DNA from: Flavobacterium sandaracinum
Lineage (GTDB): Bacteria; Bacteroidota; Bacteroidia; Flavobacteriales; Flavobacteriaceae
DNA length: 64,000 bases
NCBI RefSeq assembly: GCF_004349135.1
Contig: NZ_SMFN01000002.1
Span: 186,001-250,000 of the forward strand
Reading direction: 5' to 3'
The position numbers were made by a program, and so were the translations under genes. Numbering within the stretch: the first letter of the stretch is position 1; each line of letters begins with the position of its first letter. The notes under the pieces were generated by a model. The model ran no database searches and was not told the DNA's origin. It saw only the letters and a list, made by a program, of their open reading frames with translations. Below are positions 1 through 8,002 of the stretch, piece by piece.

Positions 1-984
1 GGCCAGTATCGGAAGTGCTAAAAACATACCGGAAACTCCTGCAATTGCTCCACCAATAATGATTCCAACAATGGATATAAACGCATTTATTTCAACTTTT
101 GAACTTACAATCATTGGTACAACAATATTATTATCAATGATTTGTACTACAATCGTAACTGCTATAACACCCACTATGATCGATAAATCAGGAGAACCCG
201 TCAACGATGCAATAATACTTAATAAACCAGCAAGAAGGATTCCAATGTATGGGATTAAATTGAGAATCCCAGTTATTATTCCTAATAGAATAGCGTATTT
301 TACACCAATTAACATAAACCCAAGCGTAGTCATAGTTGCAATTAAAATCATTTGGATTATTAAGCCAACAATATAACTATTGATTGCTACTCTTATATTC
401 GTTAATATATCTTTTAGTTGTTCATGCTTTTCTTTGTTTACTAATTTAGCTAAGAACAGTAAAAAATGAGTTCGGTATAAAAGAATTAAAAAAGTATATA
501 TAGGAATTAAAGTTAAATTAACTACAATATCCGTAAGAGACAGCAGCGTTGTACCTAGTATTTCTTTTCCTTTTTCCATCGAATCTTTTGTGGCGGAATC
601 GATGTACTCTTTTTGTTCTCTAGAGCTTAAATGAAAATTATCTCTGATAAAACCCTGAATGTTTCTAATATGAATCGAAATGTTTCTTTCAATTTTATCA
701 AAATCGGCTGCGAAATCGCTAATTTGAAAAGATAAAAAAACGAATAATCCAATAAAAATCAGCACAAATAAAATTACGGAAATCATAACCGCTAGGACAT
801 GCGGTAAACGAATTCTAACTTTAAAAAACTGGACAACAGGATATAACAATATGGCAAATAAAAATGAGATCATCACCGGTACTAAGATATCTTGACCAAT
901 ATAAAAAATAAAGAAAATGGATATCAATCCTAGCAAAGTGAGTGCTAGTTTAGCGTAAAAGGGCAATTTAAGAATGTCATTCAT
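1..984 (-). CDS. AI-2E family transporter (3' end outside window)
   Basis: 328 codons are visible, starting MNDILKLPFYAKLAL; the end lies beyond the window edge. The protein is very hydrophobic, with an N-terminal membrane hairpin, a central polar stretch (about residues 80-140, DKIERNISIHIRN...), then several membrane segments. The segment GILNLIPYIG and the later run of Gly/Ala-rich helices are typical of the AI-2E exporter / YdiK-PerM family (PF01594). Members are inner-membrane permeases; the substrate cannot be read from sequence, and an autoinducer-2 role is not established for most of them. It lies 164 bases after the MscS gene in the same direction, so it may be the last gene of that operon. 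No TAnnTTTG box lies immediately upstream; a near match (CATATTTG, minus strand) occurs at about 1026-1034. Confidence 0.85.
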   Translation of the reverse strand, partial: MNDILKLPFYAKLALTLLGLISIFFIFYIGQDILVPVMISFLFAILLYPVVQFFKVRIRLPHVLAVMISVILFVLIFIGLFVFLSFQISDFAADFDKIERNISIHIRNIQGFIRDNFHLSSREQKEYIDSATKDSMEKGKEILGTTLLSLTDIVVNLTLIPIYTFLILLYRTHFLLFLAKLVNKEKHEQLKDILTNIRVAINSYIVGLIIQMILIATMTTLGFMLIGVKYAILLGIITGILNLIPYIGILLAGLLSIIASLTGSPDLSIIVGVIAVTIVVQIIDNNIVVPMIVSSKVEINAFISIVGIIIGGAIAGVSGMFLALPILA

Positions 985-1148
985 TTCTTTTTGGGTATTT
1001 CTTTATAAAAAGTAATTATTCTACTCGCAAATATGCGTAATTATAAAAAGTAAAGTATTACATATTTTTTAGCAATTGTTGCATAATTATCACTTCTTAA
1101 TTAAGTACTTACTAATAAAAAATAAATTAGCATTCATAAAGTTATGAA

Positions 1149-1685
1149 TTAATCTACATATTCTTTGTCATTGAATTGTTTTTCTAATATCGAGATTCCT
1201 TTCTGTAAAAGAAGATTGTTGGGATAGATGATTGTTTCTCCATCACTTGTTTTTAAGAAAACATGAAAAGCACCAATGTCCTCAATTTCAGCCATAAAAG
1301 GAAAATCTTTATCATGTATTTTTATAACATCACCAATTTTAAATGGAAACGAAAAGAACAAAATGATACCCGCTGTAATATTGCTTAGAATGGACCATTG
1401 CGCAAACAAAGCTACACCTACAACGGTTGTAAAAGAAGAAAGTGCAATAATGATGTCTTTAGTTTGCACTCCCCATATAATTATTAGAGCTATTATCACT
1501 AAAATATTAATGAACAAATGCATGTATTTAATCACTAAATTCGTTCTGCGCTCTAAAGTTTGGTTTGTCTTTGCATACCGCCGCACCAGTTTTGTAGCAA
1601 CAATTCTTAAAAAAATAAGCAAAGTTCCTAGAATTCCACTAGCAATTAGTTCCCGTGAATATTCGTGTAGTATTGACATTTCCAT
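1149..1685 (-). CDS. small MscS-family mechanosensitive channel
   Basis: 178 residues. Three hydrophobic segments (about residues 13-33, 52-72, 78-110) are followed by a short beta domain. The stretch GVALFAQWSILSNITAGI is the pore-lining helix plus the start of the MscS beta domain, and FPFKIGDVIKI is the conserved continuation of the family (PF00924). The protein ends soon after the beta domain, so it is a minimal MscS without the large cytoplasmic cage of E. coli MscS. It is expected to open under membrane tension and protect against osmotic downshock. It begins 7 bases after the Maf stop codon, so it is almost certainly co-transcribed with Maf and UbiA. A second in-frame ATG two codons later is an equally good start. 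Confidence 0.88.
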   Translation of the reverse strand: MEMSILHEYSRELIASGILGTLLIFLRIVATKLVRRYAKTNQTLERRTNLVIKYMHLFINILVIIALIIIWGVQTKDIIIALSSFTTVVGVALFAQWSILSNITAGIILFFSFPFKIGDVIKIHDKDFPFMAEIEDIGAFHVFLKTSDGETIIYPNNLLLQKGISILEKQFNDKEYVD

Positions 1686-1692
1686 ACCGTAT

Positions 1693-2277
1693 TTAAGCTA
1701 GTTTTTTTAAATATTCATATACTTTATCCGTTGGCATTCCCATCACATTTGCATAGGAACCTTCAATTTTTGAAACGCCAATAAAACCAATCCACTCCTG
1801 AATTCCGTATGAACCGGCTTTATCATAGGGCTTGTAATTCTCTAAATAATAACGAATCGATTCATCGCTTAATTCATTGAAAGTGACTTTTGTTATTTCA
1901 TACAATACATCTACTTTTTCATTGGTTTTAAAGCAAACCGAAGTGATGACTTCATGAGTAGCATTCGACAAGGATTTCAAGATTTCAAATGCATCTTGTT
2001 CGCTTTTTGGTTTACCCAAAGCTTTATTGTTGTGCCAGACAATGGTATCACTAGTGATCAGAATTTCATTCGGTTTTAATTCTCCTTCAAAAGCACTGGC
2101 TTTCAATTCAGCCAAATAATTAGTGATTTTGTGCGCTTTCAATTCGGCAGGATAAATCTCTTCAATTTCTTTCAATCGAATTTCAAAATCCAAGTCTAAA
2201 TCCTTGAAGAATTGCTGACGTCTCGGTGAACCCGATGCCAGAATTAAAGTGTATTTTTTTAATTGATTTCTAAGCAT
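1693..2277 (-). CDS. Maf-like nucleoside triphosphate pyrophosphatase
   Basis: 194 residues, the normal length for Maf. The N-terminal LASGSPRR motif (residues 13-20) is the family substrate-binding loop. SDTIVWHNNKALGKPKS carries the central Asp and Lys, and DKAGSYGIQ with GSYANVMGMP near the C-terminus completes the active site. Maf proteins hydrolyse dTTP, UTP or modified NTPs to the monophosphate and PPi in the cytoplasm as house-cleaning enzymes. The Q in the YGIQ motif matches the YhdE (dTTP/UTP) subgroup better than the m7GTP-preferring YceF, but that is inference. The start overlaps the end of the UbiA gene by 8 bases, indicating translational coupling. Confidence 0.93.
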   Translation of the reverse strand: MLRNQLKKYTLILASGSPRRQQFFKDLDLDFEIRLKEIEEIYPAELKAHKITNYLAELKASAFEGELKPNEILITSDTIVWHNNKALGKPKSEQDAFEILKSLSNATHEVITSVCFKTNEKVDVLYEITKVTFNELSDESIRYYLENYKPYDKAGSYGIQEWIGFIGVSKIEGSYANVMGMPTDKVYEYLKKLA

Positions 2278-3190
2278 TGTATTTTAAATTTAAACTAATA
2301 ATAACAACAGATAAAATTCCAAAAAGCAAAATCCATTTTAAAAGTATACTTAAAAAATGGAATTCTTTTTTGGTTGTAGCCGACCACATTTTTACAGTAA
2401 AAAAAAGTAATGGACCTACAACAAAAAGCAACATATATAATGTCACGAATAGTAAATTGAACAAGTATTTATTGATGTAAAATACAATAAATAAAAGTGG
2501 AATGAAACTCAATCCAAAAACTATTTTTCCAGTTCTGGATTTTCCTATTGCAATAGGTAAGGTGTTCATTCCTTGATTGTAATCACCGTCTGTATCCTCA
2601 ATGTCTTTAACTATTTCTCGAAGCAGATTAATCATAAAAGCAAAAATTGCATAATCCAATAGGATTGAAAAAAAGATTCTCATTTCTTGCTGATTGTCTA
2701 TTCCTGTTGCAGGATATAAATCAAAAACTCCAATAATAACCACACTAAAAGAAAGCAATAAGGCAACTATAATATTACCAATGAGCATCATTTGTTTCAA
2801 ACTGCTGGCATACAAATAAAGTGCACTAGCAATCAGAATAAAAAGAGAGGCAAAACCTGGTTTTGCTATAACATTTGACAAATAGAAACCAATTGCCACG
2901 CCTGTTACAGTAAGTCCAATGTAAAAATTATAGGCTTGCGTTTCCGAAATGTTTTTGCCTACAATTACTGAATTGGGCTTATTGATCTGATCTGTGTCTT
3001 GATCAAAGATATTATTTATCACATAGCCACCGGCAGCAATCAAAACGGTTGATAAAATCAGTAACCCATATTGCCAATCTGCTAATGCCAGTGAAACATT
3101 TTGAATTTTAAAAAATCCGTACCTAAAAATAAGCTGCATAAAAGCAAGCATCAGCAGGTTTTGGTAGCGGATGAGTTTTAGGAATTTCAT
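2270..3190 (-). CDS. UbiA-family prenyltransferase (geranylgeranylglycerol-phosphate geranylgeranyltransferase-like)
   Basis: 306 residues with about eight or nine membrane helices. The first Asp-rich motif NNIFDQDTDQINKP (about residues 59-72) and the second DIEDTDGD (about 198-205) bind the Mg-prenyl-diphosphate and define UbiA enzymes (PF01040). Bacteroidetes orthologues are usually annotated as digeranylgeranylglyceryl phosphate synthase-like, but the true acceptor has rarely been tested. A quinone, haem or glycerophosphate acceptor are all possible; MenA is unlikely to be this gene given the context. It overlaps maf and follows the HAD phosphatase gene by 68 bases. Those 68 bases hold two perfect tandem micro-duplications. 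Confidence 0.85.
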   Translation of the reverse strand: MKFLKLIRYQNLLMLAFMQLIFRYGFFKIQNVSLALADWQYGLLILSTVLIAAGGYVINNIFDQDTDQINKPNSVIVGKNISETQAYNFYIGLTVTGVAIGFYLSNVIAKPGFASLFILIASALYLYASSLKQMMLIGNIIVALLLSFSVVIIGVFDLYPATGIDNQQEMRIFFSILLDYAIFAFMINLLREIVKDIEDTDGDYNQGMNTLPIAIGKSRTGKIVFGLSFIPLLFIVFYINKYLFNLLFVTLYMLLFVVGPLLFFTVKMWSATTKKEFHFLSILLKWILLFGILSVVIISLNLKYNA

Positions 3191-3197
3191 TTAAAAG

Positions 3198-3248
3198 TTA
3201 TGGGTTATGGGTTTTATCAAAATCTGAAATCAAAAATCTGAAATCAAA
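3198..3248. repeat. two tandem micro-duplications in an operon gap
   Basis: TTATGGG occurs twice head to tail (3198-3204, 3205-3211), and the 14-mer AATCTGAAATCAAA occurs twice head to tail (3221-3234, 3235-3248). Together they fill most of the gap between the HAD phosphatase and UbiA genes. No promoter or terminator is visible. They look like replication-slippage products and resemble the short duplications that fill other gaps in this window. Confidence 0.7.
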
Positions 3249-3258
3249 AATCGTTAAT

Positions 3259-3786
3259 CTAATCGTGTTTCCCATCAAAATGCACCATCCATTTTCCTTG
3301 CGCTTTCATCACTTGTTCAATGACATCTCTTGCAGCACCTTTTCCTCCATTTTTATGCGAAATATATCTTGAGATGCCTTTGATTTCCGGGCTTGCATCT
3401 TGAGGGCAAGTTGGTAATCCCACTAATTTCATCACATGATAATCAGGAATATCGTCACCCATATACAAAACGTGCTCTGGATTTATTTTATAAACATCCG
3501 TATATTCATTGAAGGTTTCTACTTTATCAGGTGTTCCCAAATAAATATCAGAAATACCAAGATTTTGCAGTCTCACTCGCACGCCTTCATTACTTCCCCC
3601 TGAAATAATGCATACATTATAACCACTTTCAACAGCAGCTTTCATTGCATAACCATCCCTGATGTTCATCGTTCTCAGAATTTCTCCTTCATTGGTTACA
3701 AAAACAGAACTGTCTGTAAGTACGCCATCGACATCAAAAATAAAAGTAGTGATGTCGTTCATTAATTCTTTATAACTTTTTGCCAT
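3259..3786 (-). CDS. KdsC-like HAD phosphatase
   Basis: 175 residues, close to the usual KdsC length. The HAD motif I FIFDVDGVLTD (residues 15-25) has the nucleophile and acid Asp pair. Motif II is IISGG and motif IV is MGDDIPDYHVM. CPQDASPEIK and GGKGAARDVIE near the C-terminus are KdsC signatures. The family (tetrameric, cap-less C0 HAD) removes phosphate from 3-deoxy-D-manno-octulosonate 8-phosphate in the Kdo branch of lipopolysaccharide synthesis. No kdsA or kdsB lies beside it, so a broader sugar-phosphatase role cannot be excluded. Its start overlaps the DUF2520 gene end by 17 bases. Confidence 0.87.
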   Translation of the reverse strand: MAKSYKELMNDITTFIFDVDGVLTDSSVFVTNEGEILRTMNIRDGYAMKAAVESGYNVCIISGGSNEGVRVRLQNLGISDIYLGTPDKVETFNEYTDVYKINPEHVLYMGDDIPDYHVMKLVGLPTCPQDASPEIKGISRYISHKNGGKGAARDVIEQVMKAQGKWMVHFDGKHD

Positions 3787-4543
3787 TCTCTTGTATTGAT
3801 TGTGTTAGTGTTTTATAAATTTCATGGTGATTTTCGTTAGCTAAAAAAGCTTCATGAGCTTCAATAGTTGCCGTATCATTTCGTTTTGCAGGACCAGTTT
3901 GCGCCTCTTCCGGAGAAAGTACCATTATTTTATTGGCTGTTTCAGCAATTAAAGGTTTCAATATTTCGAAAGGAACTTGGTTTTCCTGGCAAATTTCTTG
4001 ACCTATTTGGTACAAATGATTTGTGAAATTATTGACAAATACGGCTGCCACGTGCAAAGCTTTTCGTTGTTCTGAATTAATGGCGAAAACTTTTTCAGAA
4101 ATTGATTTGGCCACTTTATCCAGTAATTGATAATCGGTAGCATTTTCACTTTCCAAACAAATGGGAATGATTTTGAAATCTACAGGTTTATTTTTGGTAA
4201 AGGTTTGTAAAGGATAAAAAACGCCTTTACGATTGTCTTCATTCAAAACATTCAAAGGAACACTTCCTGAAGTATGCACGACCAGGCGGTTTTTAAACGG
4301 AAGTAGCGACGAAATTGCTTCTATTGCATCATCAGAAATCGCGATAATATACAAGTCCGCCTCCGCCAAAGCGTCTAGATTATTTGTGATCTGTTCCAAA
4401 TTGATTAGGTGAGAAACACTAGCTGTTTGTCTGGAATACACTTGAATTAACTCGATTTCAGTCCCTGAATTTGGAGCGTTTTGAAATGCTGCAATCAAAT
4501 GTTGTGCTACATTTCCAGAACCGATAAGTACTACTTTTATCAT
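3770..4543 (-). CDS. Rossmann-like and DUF2520 domain protein
   Basis: 257 residues. An N-terminal NAD(P)-binding Rossmann fold begins MIKVVLIGSGNVAQHL (the GxGNxA loop). A helical C-terminal DUF2520 domain follows, with HVAAVFVNNFTNHLYQIG (about residues 164-181). The arrangement resembles pyrroline-5-carboxylate and 6-phosphogluconate dehydrogenases, and the conserved HTSGS segment (about 94-98) lies where the substrate usually sits. Substrate unknown. This is the first gene of the six-gene minus-strand cluster. Its TAnnTTTG promoter box ends four bases before the ATG, so the message should be leaderless or nearly so. Confidence 0.88.
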   Translation of the reverse strand: MIKVVLIGSGNVAQHLIAAFQNAPNSGTEIELIQVYSRQTASVSHLINLEQITNNLDALAEADLYIIAISDDAIEAISSLLPFKNRLVVHTSGSVPLNVLNEDNRKGVFYPLQTFTKNKPVDFKIIPICLESENATDYQLLDKVAKSISEKVFAINSEQRKALHVAAVFVNNFTNHLYQIGQEICQENQVPFEILKPLIAETANKIMVLSPEEAQTGPAKRNDTATIEAHEAFLANENHHEIYKTLTQSIQENGKKL

Positions 4544-4547
4544 GTGA

Positions 4548-4555
4548 CAAAATTA
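4548..4555 (-). promoter_or_regulatory. Bacteroidetes -7 promoter box TAATTTTG for the DUF2520 operon
   Basis: On the minus strand TAATTTTG matches the Bacteroidetes sigma-A consensus TAnnTTTG. It is separated from the ATG at 4543 by only TCAC. Because this box normally ends about four bases before the transcription start, transcription should begin at or next to the A of the start codon. A clear -33 TTTG was not found. Confidence 0.5.
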
Positions 4556-4703
4556 GCAAAAAAATATTAAGAGTTTTATTCGAAAATTATCCTTTTAAAA
4601 AATTCATGATGCCTTTAAAAAGAGACTTTTTACCGTGTATTGAAGAAGCTTTATTTTGGATTTAATTAACAAATGTCAGAATATAGAAGTCAACATTTTT
4701 AAG

Positions 4704-4711
4704 TACTTTTG
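4704..4711 (+). promoter_or_regulatory. -7 promoter box TACTTTTG for ccsBA
   Basis: TACTTTTG fits the TAnnTTTG consensus and lies 31 bases before the ATG at 4743. The in-frame TTG codon at 4656 lies upstream of this box, so it would not be transcribed. This decides the start in favour of 4743. Confidence 0.5.
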
Positions 4712-4742
4712 TGGCACTTTTACAAAACATAATCCCATAAAA

Positions 4743-7700
4743 ATGGATAAAAAAATATTTTCTTTTTTGTTTTCAACTCGATTAATGGCTTTTTTATTTA
4801 TTGCTTACGCAGTAGCCATGGCAACCGGAACTTTTATCGAAAGTAAATACAACACCGATACCGCAAAAATTTTAATTTACAATGCATGGTGGTTTGAAGC
4901 CATTCACGTCTTTTTCTTAATCAATTTTATTGGGAATATTAAGCGTTACCAGCTATTAAAAAAGGAAAAATGGGCTACTTTATTACTCCATTTGTCTTTT
5001 ATATTAATTATTGCGGGTGCTTTTGTTACGCGTTACATTAGTTATGAAGGAATGATGCCCATTCGCGAAGGCGCAGCTGAAAACCAAATTTTTTCAGATA
5101 AAACCTTTTTGACTGTTTTTGTTGATGGCGAATATAAAGGTGAAATGAAACGTAGGGTTTTTGAAAAGAAAGTATTGCTTTCCCCAGCGACTAATAATAG
5201 TTTTAGTATTTCCGAAAAGTTTGCTGATACACCGTTTGAAGTAAAATATGAAAACTTCATAATGGGAGCTAAAGAATACATTAAACCTGATCCAAAGGGA
5301 ACGGTATTTTTAAAAATTGTAGAAGCGGGCGATGGCGGGCGTCACGAGCATTTCTTGAAAGAGGGTGAAGTACAAAACATCCATAACGTTTTATTTTCTT
5401 TAAATAAATATACTGACGGTGCTATAAATATAAATACTACTGGAAGTGCTTACACCATTCAAACGCCTTTTGAAGGAAACTTTATGCGAATGGCAGATAA
5501 ACTTCAGGGCAAAGTGACTAAAGATAATGTGCAACCCTTAATGATGCGTTCGTTATATAGTATTGGCGAAATGCGATTTGTATTTCCAGATTCTGCAGTG
5601 AAAGGAATTGTGGATTATGAATCGGATAATGATTTTAAGGCGAAAAGTCATGAGGATGCGGTAACGGTAAAAGTTATTGCTGACGGTCAAGAAAAAATCG
5701 TAACCGTATTAGGTTCCAAAGGTAAAGTAGGAGAGGCCAAAACTGTAAAAATTGGGAATATCGATTACTCTTTTTTCTACGGAAGTAAAGCGTATGTGTT
5801 GCCTTTCAAGATAAAATTGAATGATTTTATCGCTCAAAAATATCCAGGAACGGAGAAAAGTTATTCTTCATTTGAAAGTAAAGTAACCGTTGAAGATACT
5901 AAACCATTTGATGCCAGAATTTATATGAATAATGTTTTAGATTATGATGGATATCGCTTTTTTCAATCAGGATTTGATCCAGATGAAAAAGGAACAATTC
6001 TATCTGTAAATCACGATTTTTGGGGAACTGCTTTAACTTACATTGGTTATTTTATGTTGTATTTTGCAATGATGGCGATAATGTTTACGAAGTATTCTCG
6101 TTTTGCTGATATTAAACGCAAACTGGAAGTAGTTAAAACGAAGAAAGCTAAATTGTTGACTATATTAGTGTTGATGTTCAGTTTCAACAGTTTTGCGCAA
6201 GAGCAAGAACACAATCACGCAGATCATGAAGGACATGCACATACGGAAGCAGAAGCAGCGCCGGCAACACATGCTAATCATAGCAAAAAAATATTCAGTC
6301 AAGATGAACTGAATGATTTGATAACTAAATATAAAGTGCCTGCGGAACATGCGGCAAAATTTGGCAGACTTGTTATTCAAGACGGTGGCGGTAGAATGAA
6401 ACCTATTAATACATTTTCATCAGAATTGTTGCGTAAAGTAAGTCAAGATGATTCTTATAACGGAATGAATTCTGATCAGGTATTTTTGTCCATGACACAA
6501 TATGCCAGTTATTGGATAGAGATTCCAATTATCCATTTACGTAGAGGTAACGACAGTATTAGAAAGATTATTGGAGTCGACAAGAAAGCTAAATCAGCAC
6601 CGTTTGTGGCTTTCTTCGATGCAAAAGGAAATTATAAGCTTTCTAAATATTTAGAAGAAGCCTTCAAAGCTGCAAATCCAAACCAATTTGAAAAGGATTT
6701 TATAGAAACCGATAAAAGAGTAAATTTAATGGAATCTGCATTAAGTGGTCGTATTCTTAAAATTTTTCCAATTCCAGAAGATAAAAATAATAAGTGGGTT
6801 TCTTATTTAGAACTTAACGAAGCAGGTTTTAAAGGAATGGAAGCAACGTATACTAAAAACGTTCTGCCTTTGTATTTCGGTTCTTTGGCAAACGCTTCAA
6901 CATCTAACGATTATAAAGCATCGGATGAATTATTGGAAAGTATCAATGGTTTCCAAAAACGTTTTGGTAGCAAAGTAAGACCAAGTGAAGAAAGAATTAC
7001 ATCAGAAGTATTGTATAATAAATATGATGTTTTCAATAAGCTTTTTTATTGGTATGCTTTTGCGGCGATTTTGATGTTGTTTTTTACGATTATGCAAATC
7101 TTTAAAGAGCGCAAATTATTAGCTATAGCAGTAAATACAATGCATATTATAATAGGATTATTATTTGTAATGCATACAGTGGGCTTAATTGCGCGTTGGT
7201 ATATTTCAGGTCACGCACCTTGGAGTAATGCGTATGAATCTATTATTTATATTGCATGGGCTACTATGTTTTTTGGTTTGGCTTTCGACAGAAAATCGAA
7301 GCTTACTGTGGCTTCATCAGCTTTTGTAACTGCTATGATTCTTTGGGCTGCGAATCTTAACTGGATTGATCCAGAAATTGCAAATTTGCAACCAGTTTTA
7401 AATTCGTATTGGTTGATGATTCACGTTGCAGTAATTGTGGCTAGTTATGGCCCGTTTGCATTAGGATTTATTTTAGGAGCAGTTTCATTGTTGTTGATTT
7501 CATTTACAAATGAAAAAAACAAAGTCAAAATGGACTTGAATATTCAGGAAATCACCTATATCAACGAGTTAGCATTAACGATAGGTTTGATAATGTTAAC
7601 AATTGGAAACTTCCTCGGCGGACAATGGGCTAATGAAAGTTGGGGGCGTTATTGGGGATGGGATCCAAAAGAAACTTGGGCCTTAATTAGTATTATGGTA

Positions 7701-7949
7701 TATGCATTTGTCATTCATGCTCGATTTGTTCCTTCTTTAAGAGGAAAATGGATTTTCAATTTAATGAGCATGTTTGCTTTTATATCTATTTTGTTTACGT
7801 ATTATGGAGTAAATTTTCACTTGGTAGGATTGCATTCTTATGCAAGTGGTGAAGCACATTCATTGAGCTGGATTTGGTATTCTCTTGGAGCAATTACATT
7901 GTTTGGAGCCGTTTCTTATCCAAAATTCAAGAAATATTACAAGAAATAA
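4743..7949 (+). CDS. ccsA: fused ResB-CcsA cytochrome c maturation protein
   Basis: 1068 residues from ATG 4743 (MDKKIFSFLF). The first half is ResB/Ccs1-like: membrane helices near the N-terminus, a large periplasmic domain with the pattern DYDGYRFFQSGFDPDEKG (about residues 400-417), and a last helix near 425-445. The second half is CcsA, with many helices and the haem-handling WWD motif ANESWGRYWGWDPKETW (about 962-978). Together they form a system II haem exporter and holocytochrome c synthase that attaches haem to apocytochromes outside the membrane. Between the halves sits a segment resembling a signal peptide (LLTILVLMFSFNSFAQ, about 471-486) and then a His-rich stretch with seven His in residues 490-513. 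The upstream TTG extension adds 29 residues and is unlikely. Confidence 0.9.
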   Translation: MDKKIFSFLFSTRLMAFLFIAYAVAMATGTFIESKYNTDTAKILIYNAWWFEAIHVFFLINFIGNIKRYQLLKKEKWATLLLHLSFILIIAGAFVTRYISYEGMMPIREGAAENQIFSDKTFLTVFVDGEYKGEMKRRVFEKKVLLSPATNNSFSISEKFADTPFEVKYENFIMGAKEYIKPDPKGTVFLKIVEAGDGGRHEHFLKEGEVQNIHNVLFSLNKYTDGAININTTGSAYTIQTPFEGNFMRMADKLQGKVTKDNVQPLMMRSLYSIGEMRFVFPDSAVKGIVDYESDNDFKAKSHEDAVTVKVIADGQEKIVTVLGSKGKVGEAKTVKIGNIDYSFFYGSKAYVLPFKIKLNDFIAQKYPGTEKSYSSFESKVTVEDTKPFDARIYMNNVLDYDGYRFFQSGFDPDEKGTILSVNHDFWGTALTYIGYFMLYFAMMAIMFTKYSRFADIKRKLEVVKTKKAKLLTILVLMFSFNSFAQEQEHNHADHEGHAHTEAEAAPATHANHSKKIFSQDELNDLITKYKVPAEHAAKFGRLVIQDGGGRMKPINTFSSELLRKVSQDDSYNGMNSDQVFLSMTQYASYWIEIPIIHLRRGNDSIRKIIGVDKKAKSAPFVAFFDAKGNYKLSKYLEEAFKAANPNQFEKDFIETDKRVNLMESALSGRILKIFPIPEDKNNKWVSYLELNEAGFKGMEATYTKNVLPLYFGSLANASTSNDYKASDELLESINGFQKRFGSKVRPSEERITSEVLYNKYDVFNKLFYWYAFAAILMLFFTIMQIFKERKLLAIAVNTMHIIIGLLFVMHTVGLIARWYISGHAPWSNAYESIIYIAWATMFFGLAFDRKSKLTVASSAFVTAMILWAANLNWIDPEIANLQPVLNSYWLMIHVAVIVASYGPFALGFILGAVSLLLISFTNEKNKVKMDLNIQEITYINELALTIGLIMLTIGNFLGGQWANESWGRYWGWDPKETWALISIMVYAFVIHARFVPSLRGKWIFNLMSMFAFISILFTYYGVNFHLVGLHSYASGEAHSLSWIWYSLGAITLFGAVSYPKFKKYYKK

Positions 7950-7970
7950 GATTAGTATAATTTAGATATT

Positions 7971-8002
7971 AAAAAAGGTTCAACTAGAGTTGAACCTTTT
8001 TT
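7971..8002. terminator. bidirectional terminator between ccsBA and the AraC gene
   Basis: A perfect 14-bp stem (7971-7984 with 7989-8002) has a TAGA loop. The arms are A-run-GGTTCAAC and GTTGAACC-T-run, so both strands end in a T-run. It serves the two convergent genes. The same GGTTCAAC arm is used in the terminator at 20091-20121. Confidence 0.88.

Noticed and set aside
4656..4742. In-frame 29-codon extension of ccsBA starting at a TTG
   Set aside because: It lies upstream of the TACTTTTG promoter box and adds a polar segment before a normal membrane-protein start (MDKKIFSFLF).
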